NCBI GenBank assembly: GCA_910574455.1
Contig: CAJSYZ010000005.1
Location: forward strand, 5,952,001 to 6,016,000
Reading direction: 5' to 3'
Length of the DNA: 64,000 nt
Source of the DNA: Trichaptum fuscoviolaceum
Taxonomy: Eukaryota > Basidiomycota > Agaricomycetes > Hymenochaetales > Trichaptaceae
The translations under genes and the position numbers were made by a program. Under the pieces are notes generated by a model. That model ran no database searches. It saw only the letters and a list, made by a program, of their open reading frames with translations, and had not been told where the DNA came from. Positions 24,155 to 35,438 of the stretch are shown one piece after another. Within the stretch, counting starts at the first letter, position 1. Every line of letters starts with the position of its first letter.

Positions 24155-26230
24155 TCAGAGAGCAACTGCAGTAATTCGTTTCTCTCCATCAACATCTAAA
24201 GGCCAAGGCATGGATTCAACATCAGGGTCCTCCGACGGGTCGACTCGCGTGCCATTCACAAGGATCTCGAATGCGCGGAAAGCATTGGTGGGAGACTCCA
24301 TCTTCAATCTGTAGCGCTTGCCCAACTGCCATCCAAACACGCGCCCGATCTTATCTACATGCGAGATCGTCGCATCGCCTGTCCGAAGCGCAATACGGCC
24401 AAATTGAATCGGCGAGCCACTACGATAAACCGTGACCTTGACCACGACTCCGTCGGAAACGCGAACATTGTCAATGTACACCCCTTTCGAGCCACCCGTG
24501 AGCTGACCACTCGCAGAGTGCGATGTCTGAGGAAGAAACAGTTCCCCGCTTCCGTCCCGCTTCCCTTCGAACCATCCACCCTGGTATACGGAGCCGTCGG
24601 CATAAGTAATCACCCCGACACCGTGACGGGAGCCTTTGTGTACATCGCCAATGTAGCGCCAGCCTTCTTCACGGTTGACAAGGACGCCCCAGCCTTCCTG
24701 GTTGAGCACGCTCCACTTCAGCTCGGCGAGAGTGTTACGCGTGAGTCCATACGTCAAGAAAACGGGACTACAGCTATCGCGGGCAGTCTTCAGCGCGTGG
24801 GCGACCGACTCGGTTTTGTCGTCCAGCTTGACTAAGTCCTTGTCGAGGTTTGCATCAGTGTAAATAGAAAAGTACGACGTCGCGTTTTCGCTTGATTGTT
24901 CCTTGTCATCGTTCGTGTTATCGTCAACTGTTGCACGCCACTTGCGGATGTCTTCAGCTAGCTCTCTATATGTCGCCAACAATCTGGCAAATTGCACAGA
25001 TTCCGGAATAAGGATGATCGCAACCGCGCCTCCGACCTGCCTGGTCATGATAGCCCTTAATTGGCTGATGGTCGCCGGAGGGAAACCATGCTTCTTCGCG
25101 GCACGCACACGCTCCATCATACTCAGCCATTCGTTATGGTCCCTGTCAAAGAGCTTCAACTCCGCCACAAACCGCCTTTCGATCTCTTTACGAAACTCGG
25201 AAGGCGTCTTGACATCGCTCTGGACGGCGCGAGTCGCCTCGAGGAACGAACGAAGTTCTTGCCGAGCCTGTTGCACAAGGTGGGTAACGCGGAGATCGCT
25301 TTTGCGGCAAGCAGTAAGGAAAGATGGGAAGAGCTCCCTGTGCGCAGATGCATCTGCTGAGAGAGCGGAACGGTTCTGACCGAGTAGAAGGATACTGTCG
25401 TAGAGATCGGTGAGCTCGAGTATATCAGCATCTGCGAGCTCGCGGAAAGTAGGTATACCGGTTTGTAGCCATGCAAGAGGTGTCAAGATGATCTCGCATG
25501 GGACACCGTCCCCGATCAGAGTCGGACTCTTCTTGAATGTTGCAATCAAGTCAGGCGCATTGGCAGGCATCTCGTCGCCTTTACTGAAGAAGTCTGCGAC
25601 AAGCTTGACATTCAAGTTGTAGGAATTGATTTTTTTCTTCTCTTTATCGCTTAGTTCAGCAGATCCACCCACCCCGAACTTCTTGCCCATGTCCTTGAAC
25701 ACGTCGAGGCTGAATTTCCCTTTGACTTCAAGATCGGACGATGAAAGGTCGTCTTTCTGTGAGAAGCTACCGACAATGTTCCCGCCGTACGTTATGGATG
25801 TTATGACGTGTGTAGCGCCCAAAGCCGCTAGTTGTTGACTAGACATAGCTAGCGATTGAAGAAGCGGGTTTATGTCTAGGCTTTCGTTGTAGGTACGATA
25901 CTGGCCTACGGCGACTATGGTGATGGAATTGCTTGACTCCATGTCGGTCTTGAGATACGATCCCATACCGCTGATATCGATAGCGCCGGAGAGAATCGAA
26001 ACAGAAAGCTCAGCGGAGATATTGAGAGAATTCGCTTTCTCCTTCACGCTTTTGACTTCTTCAAACTTGATATTGGTAGAAGATACGACAGTCTTGATTG
26101 GCTTTATTTCTGAGGTGTTGAAAAGTCGGAAGCCCGGAATCAGGGCAGAAGTCCTCGCATTGTACAACTGACCGAGGTAGGTGGGTCTACCAAGAGCTTG
26201 AATAGTGATACTCATATCTGGAGGTTGCAT
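24155..26230 (-). CDS. Stonustoxin-like (SNTX N-terminal region) protein with C-terminal MORN repeats
   Basis: A long uninterrupted frame of about 690 codons. The N-terminus (ITIQALGRPTYLGQLYNART, then LIPGFRLFN) matches the start of the stonustoxin/neoverrucotoxin-type domain, which in fish venom subunits belongs to the MACPF/CDC-like fold but is also widespread in non-toxin proteins. Supporting features are an SLNISAELSVSILSG segment and TSITYGGNIVGSFSQK. A long helical region follows (residues about 260-430), then at about residues 515-560 two or three MORN-like repeats: GWRYIGDVHKGSRHGVG, TYADGSVYQGGWFEGKRDGS. The C-terminal 120 residues are beta-rich and unrecognised. The frame opens at 26230, but an upstream exon ending at 26275 (reading VDSLGGASAD, donor gtaagc, acceptor at 26218) joins in frame to DMSITIQ, so the true start is probably farther upstream. 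No signal peptide is visible. It is divergent to the GTPase gene on the right. Homology to a toxin fold does not by itself mean this protein is toxic. Confidence 0.75.
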   Translation of the reverse strand: MQPPDMSITIQALGRPTYLGQLYNARTSALIPGFRLFNTSEIKPIKTVVSSTNIKFEEVKSVKEKANSLNISAELSVSILSGAIDISGMGSYLKTDMESSNSITIVAVGQYRTYNESLDINPLLQSLAMSSQQLAALGATHVITSITYGGNIVGSFSQKDDLSSSDLEVKGKFSLDVFKDMGKKFGVGGSAELSDKEKKKINSYNLNVKLVADFFSKGDEMPANAPDLIATFKKSPTLIGDGVPCEIILTPLAWLQTGIPTFRELADADILELTDLYDSILLLGQNRSALSADASAHRELFPSFLTACRKSDLRVTHLVQQARQELRSFLEATRAVQSDVKTPSEFRKEIERRFVAELKLFDRDHNEWLSMMERVRAAKKHGFPPATISQLRAIMTRQVGGAVAIILIPESVQFARLLATYRELAEDIRKWRATVDDNTNDDKEQSSENATSYFSIYTDANLDKDLVKLDDKTESVAHALKTARDSCSPVFLTYGLTRNTLAELKWSVLNQEGWGVLVNREEGWRYIGDVHKGSRHGVGVITYADGSVYQGGWFEGKRDGSGELFLPQTSHSASGQLTGGSKGVYIDNVRVSDGVVVKVTVYRSGSPIQFGRIALRTGDATISHVDKIGRVFGWQLGKRYRLKMESPTNAFRAFEILVNGTRVDPSEDPDVESMPWPLDVDGEKRITAVAL

Positions 26231-27680
26231 GAGTTGAGTATCTTCGACAGCTCGACCGTAGCATTAGTGCTTACCGTCTGCAGAGGCGCCGCCCAATGAA
26301 TCTACTAGTAGCTTGAGCTCAAGAGATTAGGACTAGCGGTAATTAGCATCAGTAAGATACTAAGTAGAAGCGATGATACGTACAAAGATGCTTATGTGAA
26401 CAGCAGTAAGGATCCTTAGTTGTACGGGCAGTATGTCGAGGAGACAGAACTGCTGGTCATCCCAGACTTCAAATGCTGAGAAGAGATACCAACGGCTGTC
26501 CAGGGAAAGGCAATGCATCGAACACGTTTCAGCCATGCCATAATACGTCGATCAACATTGTATTGATTCTCCCGGTCATAGATATCTTCCGGAATGAGGG
26601 CATGGATACGCATGCGTTTACAACATGATTGGGCTTATGTTTAATGATGCGAGTGAGTCGATTTGACAGCGGATCTTAAACGCTCGATGCCACGTCGAAG
26701 ACATGGAAGCAGTCTGCTCATACACTTGAGTAACTCCGCCGCTACTAGATCATGTGGAGGAGGTACTCACCTATGACCTTTGTATGATAAGCGTAGAAGA
26801 TCTCGGTGATTAACGCAGTCCCCGCCTGAAAATAATATTGAGCATATTTTGTAGAGACTACGTGCTCTGATTCCCTGTTGTTTCATGCTGAGTTGAGAAA
26901 ATATGTAGGTTCGTCTGCGCATCGTGGTCACATATTCATTAAAGGCACATTGGACGCAAGCTAGTTGTCATCATCTTTGTCTTGCTATGAGTAAATTTTT
27001 GTTCCAGTTGAACTGAAATGCACGCAGCAACTTGTAGTAAGCCTCTTTCTCATTCGGAAGGAAAAGTGAAAGAAAGGGAACTGAAAGATGAGAGAAATGT
27101 GTAGGAATTAGTGAAGCTGACATAGTAAGCAAACTTGATGAACATCCTCGGTGAGAATTTGCAGGTATCCCACAGCAATTTAGGGGATGCAATACCTTTT
27201 ACTCCCGATGGGAGTAAGGGAACCACGGATGTCTTCTGTCTATGCTTCGGCTATGTACGAGTCCGGAGATCGATAACTCCGTATTCTTCGAGTATAAATT
27301 TTGTCGTGGTGTGACATTGCAATGGTCATTTCGTCCGCATTTTCAGGAACCATGATTGCTTTGAGACTCTTCTAGATGTAAAGGTGATGGACGTAGAATT
27401 GATCAAACTGACCGCCGTCTTCATGGAGTTCTGATACCGAGTAGAACCCGATGATCAGTGGCATCGCCTCGAGATGTTCCGGCCCCAGAAGCTGGTGACT
27501 TATTCGATTTCACAGGCGTGCAGTATTTGTATCTTCAGGGGGGGAAACTCTGCACATGTAGCCACTTCTTAGGGTGCGACTTCAGCTAATAAATAGACGA
27601 GAGCAACTTACCTCCAGCATATACAGAACGTAACGACACTAAACTATGACTGGATCGTAAGCACGTTCAAATTCCGCAGG
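26231..27680. other. Shared upstream region with probable unresolved exons
   Basis: Lies between the divergent SNTX-like and GTPase genes. It probably holds the 5' exons of both: a 3' piece of a minus exon at about 26275-26321 is well supported, and 26416-26613 (minus, MRIHALIPEDIYDREN) may be coding. For the GTPase, the frame is open leftwards only to a TGA at about 27646, so its first exon must be spliced from somewhere in 27300-27640. I could not fix it. Confidence 0.45.
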
Positions 27681-29592
27681 ATACACCACTCTCACCGTTT
27701 CATAGGGCGGACGTAAGCACAACTGCGGTCCCAGCAAGCGACCAAGCCCCTCCTGATACAAAAGACTTGATACTTGGTCTGGAACCATCCGACACGAAGT
27801 AAGTTCCAATAATTGACGTTTGATGTCCCTCATCTTATGCTTGCGGCAGCCTATGGGACGACTCAGACGAAGATGATGACGAAGATGATGACGAAGATGA
27901 TACGCCTCCTAGTCCTCGCATGAAGTATGTTCGTCCGTTTTACGCAACGAATTTCAATCTAAAATCCTTCATGTAGCGACCCAGACAGCCTGAGGAACGG
28001 GATAGTCAAGACTTCCGACAAGAAGACCGATTTCACTATCCTTCTAGTTGGAGAGACTGGTGTCGGAAAGACGTCGGTCCTTTCATTTATCGCGAACGTC
28101 CTTCTTGGCAACAGGCCCAGAAACTATGTCGACATACATGACCCTACAAACGAAGCAGGCGGGTCGCAGTCCCAAAGTCAGACGAATTCTGCGAAGGTCT
28201 ACGAATTAACGAGTAAGAACGGTATCAAGATACACATTCTTGACACGCCGGGCCTCGCAGACACACGCGGAATGTCACAGGACGAGCTTCACAAGGCCAG
28301 CATTGCGAAAGCCATAAAGGATCACATCGTTGCAGTCAACGCCGTCCTCGTCCTCGCCAATGGTACAGTTCCCCGGCTCGGCGCTGCAACAGACTACGCC
28401 CTTTCTACGTTATCGTCCATCTTCCCTCGTACGCTCGCCGACAACATTGGTATCTTGTTCACCAACGTCGTTGACGAGTGGAAACACAATTTTGAGAACG
28501 ACTCCCTTCCAGCTGTCCTTCGCGATGCCCCGAAATTCTATCTTGACAATCCCGTTTCGTTGCAGAGGAGGTATATTCTGGCGAAAAAGACGGGGAAGAT
28601 GTCAAACAAGGCGAGCAAAGACCAACGCCACCAAATACTTGAGACCGAGATCAAGGCCGTGGAAATGTTAGTGAAACTGTTTGATTGGCTCGACAAGCTA
28701 ATAGCGCAGCCGACGAAAGACATCCTGTCGTTGTATGAGCAATCGCAGAACATCGAGAAAAGCATACAAAACGCCCTTGCCCGGATGCAGCAAGCCAATA
28801 CGAAGAAGAATGAACTGGAAAAGATTAAGAGAGATATTGATAAGGCGAAACTTGTGAGCAAATACACCACTGATGAGGTTATTCTCGCTGACCAGAGCAT
28901 AGGACATTGATACGCTCAAAGACTACGAAAAGATCATCAAGCGCAAATATTATATTCAGACCCCGATGAACTACCACAGCACGCTCTGTTCGGTACCCGA
29001 TTGTTACGGCAATTGTCATGAACACTGTGGGTTGAACTTCTCGCTCGATCCATCCCAGCTCGCCGGGTGCACTGCTATGGATGGTCCAGGCGTTATGTGC
29101 GTTATGTGTGGACATAATAGGGACGATCATCGTCACTATAACACACTTTGGACGGAAAAGGAGGAAAAAGTACCTGTTGTCGACACAGACGCAGAGAAGA
29201 AGTACCGGGAGGCGACGAGCGAGAAGGAAAAGAAAGAGGCAATGAAGGAGAGAGTGCAGAAAGTGATCGATCAGTTGACGAAGGATGTCGATGCCGCGAC
29301 GATCCAGGTCGGAAGGCTTGCGGAAGAGTACGCAAACCTGTCGCTATCGGGCAGCTTCGCCAGCCAGGTCGAAAAATCCATCAAGTTGATGGAGCTCAAC
29401 ATCGAGAAGATGCGAAACGACGGCTCGGATCCAGAGATGATCAAAAAGCTGGAGAAGAGTATGGCACGTATGCAGGAGAAGCTAAGGGTGGTGAGGGAGG
29501 CAAGGCAGAAAGCGCGGGAGAAGACGAATATCGTGACTGTTGCAAAGGATGCCAGCAAGAAGTTGTTAGGGCTCGTCGGTGGACGTCCTTGA
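27681..29592 (+). CDS. P-loop GTPase (AIG1/septin-like G domain) with Cys/His cluster and coiled coil
   Basis: Four exons are readable: 27681-27798, 27850-27924, 27977-28853 and 28903-29592, with introns in phase. The start is unresolved. Exon 1-2 sequence is disordered and acidic (DDSDEDDDEDDDEDDTPPSP). The G domain follows: G1 FTILLVGETGVGKTS, G3 IHILDTPGLADTRG, and a possible G4 TNVVDE. A long helical region comes next (NALARMQQANTKKNELEK). After the last intron there is a Cys/His-rich patch (CSVPDCYGNCHEHC, later CVMCGHNRDDHRHY) that could bind zinc. The end is a long coiled coil (KLMELNIEKMRNDG, ARMQEKLRVVREARQKAR) and NIVTVAKDASKKLLGL. The layout resembles AIG1/immune-associated and related fungal GTPases; the exact subfamily is uncertain. 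Orientation is divergent to the SNTX-like gene. Confidence 0.85.
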
Positions 29593-30028
29593 GCTTGACT
29601 GACGAGGATGCGACGCGTGCCTCAACACTTTTGACTACCACATTTTGTTCAATGTCCTTAGGTAGTAGCTTACGGGTTCAACACCCATCAAATGGCCTAC
29701 AATTCAGATGTTTACTAGTGAGCTTTAGTAGGAGTTGGAACACAGTTACACGCACAAAACGTATTTGCTTAAGGACAGACGGCCTTTCAGTCTAACGTCG
29801 AGTCCACACAGTGGCAAGAGGTATCCGAGCAAAGACGCGTGCTAGTGTCCGAGTCAATCAGTCAAAGACTCGAACGCGAGTCATGTGATTCGGCGCGTCG
29901 GCAATTTACGCGTTGGTTCAGTTTCAGCGCCACATCTATAAAAGGAAACCAAAGAGTTTGCCACGCTTCTGCGTCTGAAAACCTATACTCTGACCATCAC
30001 CTCTACGCTAATCTTCATTAAAACCTTC
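29593..30028. other. Intergenic region
   Basis: 3' flank of the GTPase gene and promoter of the next. A TATA-like tctataaaag sits at about 29935-29944, roughly 85 bases before the ATG at 30029. No gene seen. Confidence 0.45.
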
Positions 30029-31293
30029 ATGTCGCGTCCGTCCTTAAAGCGCACAATTGACTTATGCGACTCTCCCGCATCGTCGACACCGCCTCAGCCA
30101 GCGGCGAAGCGCATGCACTACGATGTGTCGTACGCAGCGTCCGACGCGTCCTCAGATTACTTCACCACCCCTCGCGACATCCCTTCAGACTCACCTTCAA
30201 ACCCCTTTGGACGCGTCAAGCCCTATGTACCTCGTGGGCTGCCAGTCCCACAGCCTGTGCATGAGCACCTTGTTCTTCGCTTTCGCCTCGCCTCGCAACG
30301 GCACAACGTCTCGCGCGTCGTTTGCGTGCCATCCAACTACACTTTTTGGCATCTTTCGCGTCTCATCCAGTTCCTGTTTGGCTGGAAAGATGCGAAGACA
30401 GAGCGCAGTCCTCTCAATAGACGCGAGAAGGTGCTTCGCAGAGCGGAACATGCGTTTAGCGTGCAGAAGGACGTGACTCTGTATGGCGTCGCGAAGGGCG
30501 TGGGGCTCATTAAGAATAGCAGAACAGCTGTGCATGTGACAAATTCGCGGAAAAAATACACCGAGCAGGTGCCTTTCGGTGTGCGCGAGGAGCGCGAAGA
30601 GGTCTTCACGCTTCATCATGTTTGGCATAGACCAGGCAGCAGCTCGGAACTGACGCGCGGAATTATCTACGTGAGTCAATTCAATTGATCTGTACGCGCT
30701 CAAGAATCTCAATCCACATCGTAACGTAGAACTATGACACTCTTTCCTCTCACATGCAAACCGTCTACGTTACTGCCGTCTCTGGTAATGCAGAGAAGCT
30801 CCGACGACGCGCCGAAGATGAACATTGTGAAAGCGAAAGCAACGAGCCCTACGTGGTCAATGGCAGTGGCTTACCAGACGATGAAGAAGACGACGATGAT
30901 GAATTCGCACTCGACCTGAAACAATGGAACGACCCTTACGCGTTCGAGGACTACGTGAGCGAGCAGGACGCGTTATTCGAGGAGAAGCTTGATGATCCCT
31001 TTCCATCGCCTACTAAACTAGCTGCGGAGCAGGCGCGTGTGAAGAAGCGTATGTCGGCGCCCTTGCCAAAGCGACTTCCTCTGGACGACGAAGAGGATGA
31101 CGCTAAACCTGCTGTTACTGCTCCGAAGAAGACTGAGCCAGTCAGGATCCCAGGCAAGTGCGCTGCTCCGATTGCACCCTTGAAAAAGATGGGTTTCGCC
31201 AAGAAATTTCCAATAACTAGACCTCAGAAGACTCGGACGCTGTCCCAGGATGAGAGGGAAGTAATTGCTATTATGAGTGAAGAAGAATTATGA
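30029..31293 (+). CDS. pRiA4b ORF3-like fold protein (hypothetical)
   Basis: Two exons, 30029-30670 and 30730-31293, joined at intron 30671-30729 (gtgagt...cgtag). The N-terminal 70 residues are disordered. Residues about 78-130 read HLVLRFRLASQRHNVSRVVC, VPSNYTFWHLSRLIQFLFGW. Across the splice junction is IIYNYDTLSSHMQTVYV. This order (strand with W/R-x-V-VP, a T-F-x-L-x-x-I-Q-x-x-FGW helix, then a Y-x-YD-x-x-x-x-H strand) is the pattern of the plasmid pRiA4b ORF3-like fold, here with looser conservation than bacterial members. The C-terminal half is acidic, with DDEEDDDDEFALDLKQW and a short conserved-looking KKMGFAKKFPITRP segment. Function unknown; family call tentative. The spliced frame is intact. 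Confidence 0.6.
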
Positions 31294-31683
31294 TCTTCCG
31301 ACCTCTCGGAATATATCGCAACTTTCGAATCAAAGGGACCTATGCCAAGGTCCTTGCCTTTTTGCGTCATTTTTTTTTTCATTGTAAGACTCGTACCCAT
31401 TGGTGACATACGGTCAGACACTTTTACTCTCTTCTGTCATAGCCCTGCACGTTATTTTAATTGTTTTCATACAATGTAGAAACACGCGAAGTAGATACAT
31501 TCAAGCGGATCGACAAAAGCAAGCGATACCTTTCCATTCTTACGACACATTACTTTTATTTTTGTTTATTTCTTGCTTTACACTGTATATAGATAACAAT
31601 TTCCCTCAATGCACTATACTACTAATGTACAAATCGTGCGCAACACATAAACCGAAAAACGTCCAGCAAAATAAATTAATGTT
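31294..31683. other. Convergent intergenic region
   Basis: AT-rich 3' flanks of convergent genes, including a T-run at about 31370-31379. No gene. Confidence 0.5.
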
Positions 31684-32882
31684 CTAATCGTAATCGGCGT
31701 AAAGGTAGTTCAGGACAGCTGCAAGACGAATTCCACCCATAGCCAGCAACTTCTGAATGACCCACTCATCTCTAATACGGCCCATGTATTCTGGAGTATC
31801 GAGCTCATAATATTCGTTCTGTGCCCAGAACTGAGGATCGTCTAGCGCCGCTGGCCAGATTAGATCACAGTTGAGCTCATGTAACGGTGCCGCCCATGCG
31901 TACGGACAGACGACAGCGTCATCCGTTGGAGGAAGTCCAGTCGGAGGTGTACGTATGTTTGACTTTCGCGTCAAATCAGAGGGGGTAAGAACGTCTGAGC
32001 GTAAAGGCAGTTGTTGGAACTTCTCAGATGGTGGATATGGACGAGAGATCCCGGATGATTTGGGGGAAGGACAAGAAATCCAATCACTGATGGAGGAGTT
32101 GAAGCGATCATATATACCTTCGGCCATGATCTGCCTGATGAGTGGGTCATATGCCTTTCCCCTAAGTGCGGCTTCGATATGTGGGTAAGGGAGCGGCTCT
32201 CTATACTCTAGCGGTACGCCGAGAAGTGCCGATGCTAGCAGAGCATTGTCCCACACAGAGTGCATGTCTACAGAAATTGTTGCAAAATTAGTCAACGGAG
32301 ACAAACAGACAAACAAGCCCGATGAATACGTACTGGTAATACGCCTATTAAATCTGACTTTAACACCGTTACCGCCTTTGTCGCGACCAGTCAGATGAAG
32401 AGGTTGGTGCACGTCCCCCATGAAGTGAATCAAGAACTTCAATGCCTCCTCTGCGCCATCATACCCCTTCTCGAGCCACATCGTCGTATTTCGGATGCCG
32501 CTGAGGACATTGGCGCCCGGTGCGCCAGCCCAGCCTTCCTGGCCGAAGACACAGCGTTGCGAGGGATGGTCGCCATTGCCGTTGACATAGTGCAGCGCCC
32601 CCGACCAGCGCATATGCATGCGCACCCGGTCCGCCCAGGCGGCAACGGGTGCAAGGTGACAATCAGCGTAGTCTGGCAAAATAGTGCAAAGCGCCTTAGT
32701 TGTGGACGGTTGGAGATGAATCTGAGCGATCGTGGCTACGATTTCGTGGCCTACAGTGACCTGGAGGTTAGTATTCGCTACATCGTTGGTGGAACGTGAA
32801 TGTCACCTGCCAGTCCCCATGCTGCGACATGCGATATACTCGTGCCAGCGACGGCGAGGACTGATGCAAGGCGTGCTTTCAT
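31684..32882 (-). CDS. Secreted S1/P1-type nuclease
   Basis: Zinc-dependent single-strand nuclease of the S1/P1 (phospholipase C/P1) family, which cuts single-stranded DNA and RNA outside the cell. The start MKARLASVLAVAGTSISHVA is a signal peptide with likely cleavage before the Trp of AWGLAGHEIVATIAQ; in this family the new N-terminal Trp is a zinc ligand. Then DYADCHLAPVAAWADRVR, ALHYVN, CVFGQEGWAG, and the metal-site block LIHFMGDVHQPLHLTGRDKG followed by GNGVKVRFNRR. Splicing at 32274-32335 (gtacgt...tctgtag) restores NMHSVWD, the family's N-x-H-x2-WD motif. The C-terminal region has YPYPHIEAAL-type sequence (PYPHIEAALRGKAYD), a longer variable loop than P1, and closes AAVLNYLYADYD. All His/Asp ligands I can check are present, so it should be active. 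Length is about 380 residues, somewhat above P1 because of the Pro-rich loop. Confidence 0.92.
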
Positions 32883-34063
32883 GATATTTCTCTGGATGAA
32901 GCGGTAGTCGTGGTCGTGGTCGATGGCTAAGGAGTTTTGTGGGCCCCTGCATGTATTGGGCTCGTTATATGTCGGTTCCACAAAGACTACGACAATTCAA
33001 GGAGCCTCAGGCTGCGCGCCGCCGGTGCTGTCGTCAACTTGAATATCCCGAAATGGAATGCCATTGTGGCACTGGCATGCCAGCTTTTTGCTTCCGACTC
33101 AAATTTTGATCCAAGTCTTCCTGGATTGAGCTGCGAAGCTCTTTCTCATTTACGGTACTGTGTTAGTGAACGACTGGATATTATCGTGAAGACTGATTAT
33201 TCTCCGATGCAGACGACAGCTAGAAATTCACGAATTTATGGAGATGAAAATTCATGAAATATCTCACAATCACGCGTAAGTACTAGATAATGGACCGAGC
33301 TTCGCCGGCAGATCCTTTACTCCTCTCAAATATGGATGAGAAAGTGAAAGGAAAAAGAAAGGGAATTGAAAGACAAACGGCGAAGAAAAGAGTAGCTGAC
33401 AACATGGCAAGCAAAGGTAAGCGGAGCAACCTCGGGGAAGGATGTCGGGATTCATGCTGCACTTCATTGGTTTGGACCTGAAATCCATCATACTGAACTC
33501 GTTTGAGAGAGAGTAATCAAGGGTGTCGTGCTGCAGTTCGTTCATGACGAAGTGGCACACGAACCTTGGGTTAGAAGATATCTCCTCCGGTAAGTGACTT
33601 ACAAAAACATACCCTACTATTGACATCAGATGTAGACATGTAATAAGCAAGTAGTGGAGGTGTACTTCGCTACTCTTACACAGCTGTTTCCAAAGAAAAC
33701 ACCGATGAATGGTTTGGTATCCACTTCTACCCAATATTCCTTATCACCTAGATTCGCAAGCCAGTCCGTCTCATTTCATCTCACTCCCAACCTCGCGATA
33801 AATTGACAGCTAGCTTGCGAGTCTTCTTATCACCTCACGATTTGATTGAGAGAATCCGGGTTTGCGGTGTATGTTGAGTAAACCTGTGGACATCTTATTC
33901 AATCCTATCGACACTAGTCCATTAAATGGACAATAAATACAAATGAAAAGTTTGTGTTCGAAGATCCATGATGATATGTCACTGACAAACTGTTTATTGA
34001 CCTATAGCAGTTCCCAAGCCTCTCTCTATACGCACTTTGCAAGGGTAAATACAGAAACGTCAA
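32883..34063. other. Intergenic region
   Basis: About 1.2 kb. A minus frame at 33270-33734 and a plus frame at 32937-33257 are open, but neither has recognisable sequence, and the former runs through AG-rich low-complexity DNA (33340-33415). I see no supported gene. Confidence 0.45.
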
Positions 34064-35438
34064 CTAAGAGGCTGCCTCCCAACTATTCTCGATGTCCAAG
34101 ATATTCTTCGCTGTGTCCTCCGCCGTCTTCCTCCAAGCAATATACTCTCCAAAACCAAGCACTTCCTCTGCTCTCGAAACGTCAAAAGTCATGCCTCGTA
34201 AAGGCTCCTTATCCTCGGCGCCTTTCGCAATCGTCGGTAAACGAGCTTGAAGCTCCGGCATCACCTTGTGCAGATGAGCCACTACGTCTATCCATGACAT
34301 GCTCTGACCTGCAACAATCAAGCGCTTACGCCCAACTTCAGAAGCCGCAGGCGCTGTAAGTGCAAGTACGTGTGCTCGTGCTACATCACGGACGTCGACG
34401 GTTATTGCGCCATATGACTGCGGTGTGCGATCGATGGTGACGGACGAACCGCCGTCAGGAAAAACTGCATGCCAGAAGATATTGAAGGAAGAGACCAATT
34501 CTTTGTATTCCTTCGTGATCTTCATTTCAGGTATCATTGGGCCGTAGCAGAAGGGTGGATGGACTACGAAGAATACGTTTGTGAGTGAGTATACGCAATC
34601 GACCACGATGTAAGCACCCACTCGTGGTGATATCTATCTCCGGGTGCTCGCTTGCGAATTCCCATACTGCTCTGTCTGCAGCGGTCTTCGAGGCCCAGTA
34701 TATCCAGTATGGTTCGTGATCATGCTTCCCTGATATTGCTTCCTCTACCGTGGCGGAATTCCAGTCTTCATGTGTTATCACAATATCTCTGTAAAACCGT
34801 TCGCTCATGTCATTCTGGAACATCGAGGACACGCTGCCGGTGATGACAAGTCGCTTTACACCGGCTGCCGCGGCTTGGCGTATAATGTTCATGGTGCCTT
34901 CTACAGCGCTCTAGTATGCAACTCTACGCATAAGGTTAGGGACTCAGAACACCCAGGATCTAGCTTACATTAATCATGCTAGCAGGACTCTCCTTCCCAG
35001 GTAGTGGTGACGCCACATGGATGACTGCTCCGATGCCTAGTATGCGGGATCAACAATGAATATCTACAGCAAAGGTCAAATACGAACCTTTGAGAACCTC
35101 AGTGTAGTCCCCAGTCACGATATCAGCGAGGAGAACGACTTCGGCGCGACCTTTGAAAGCCTCTTTAAGAGCGTCAAATTTGGCTGGGCGCGCAGTTCTG
35201 AAACAGCCAGAATAGTTTGGGTTAGTGCATAACTTGCAATCAACTGGGAATTGGCGCACTGACGCTCGGACAGGATACCCCGCCTCCAGCAGCTGATCCA
35301 GTACATGTGAACCTACGTAACCAGTGGCTCCCGTAAGCTGGGTATAGGAAACAATAATTATATTTAGTTGTTTCATTTGAACACGAGAAGTTTTCTGGGC
35401 TTTCTTACCAACACAAGTGGCTTCTCGCTGCTCGCCAT
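34064..35438 (-). CDS. Extended SDR reductase (dihydroflavonol reductase/GRE2-like)
   Basis: NAD(P)H-dependent reductase of the extended short-chain dehydrogenase group (cinnamoyl-CoA/dihydroflavonol reductase or Gre2 aldehyde reductase type), reducing carbonyls of unknown substrates. Exon 1 (ATG at 35438) gives MASSEKPLVL, spliced to LTGATGYVGSHVLDQLLEAG, the TGxxGxxG cofactor motif. Later exons give RASVR, VLLADIVTGDY, VIHVASPL-type sequence, AAAAGVKRLVITGSVSSMF, and YWIYWASKTAADRAVWEFA with the catalytic Y-x3-K (YWASK). Then VHPPFCYGPMIP, VDVRDVARAHVLAL, and SWEAAS at the stop. The catalytic Tyr and Lys are present and the frame is intact across about five introns. It is about 2.2 kb from the MDR reductase and may serve the polyketide cluster; that is inference from proximity. 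Confidence 0.88.

Noticed and set aside
24155..26230. Active venom-like toxin
   Set aside because: Only the N-terminal fold is shared with fish stonustoxin-type proteins; such regions occur in many non-toxin proteins, no signal peptide is visible, and the MORN repeats point to an intracellular protein.
26971..27192. Minus open frame similar in composition to that at 33270
   Set aside because: Shared Leu/Phe/Ser-rich translation comes from AG-rich DNA on the opposite strand, not from common coding sequence.
27850..27900. Repeat of GAAGATGATGAC as a microsatellite of interest
   Set aside because: It encodes the acidic run of the GTPase N-terminus and is in frame, so it is explained by coding sequence.
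33270..33734. Long minus-strand open frame in AG-rich DNA
   Set aside because: It runs through low-complexity sequence, has no recognisable motif, and lies in a gap between well-supported genes. Probably chance.
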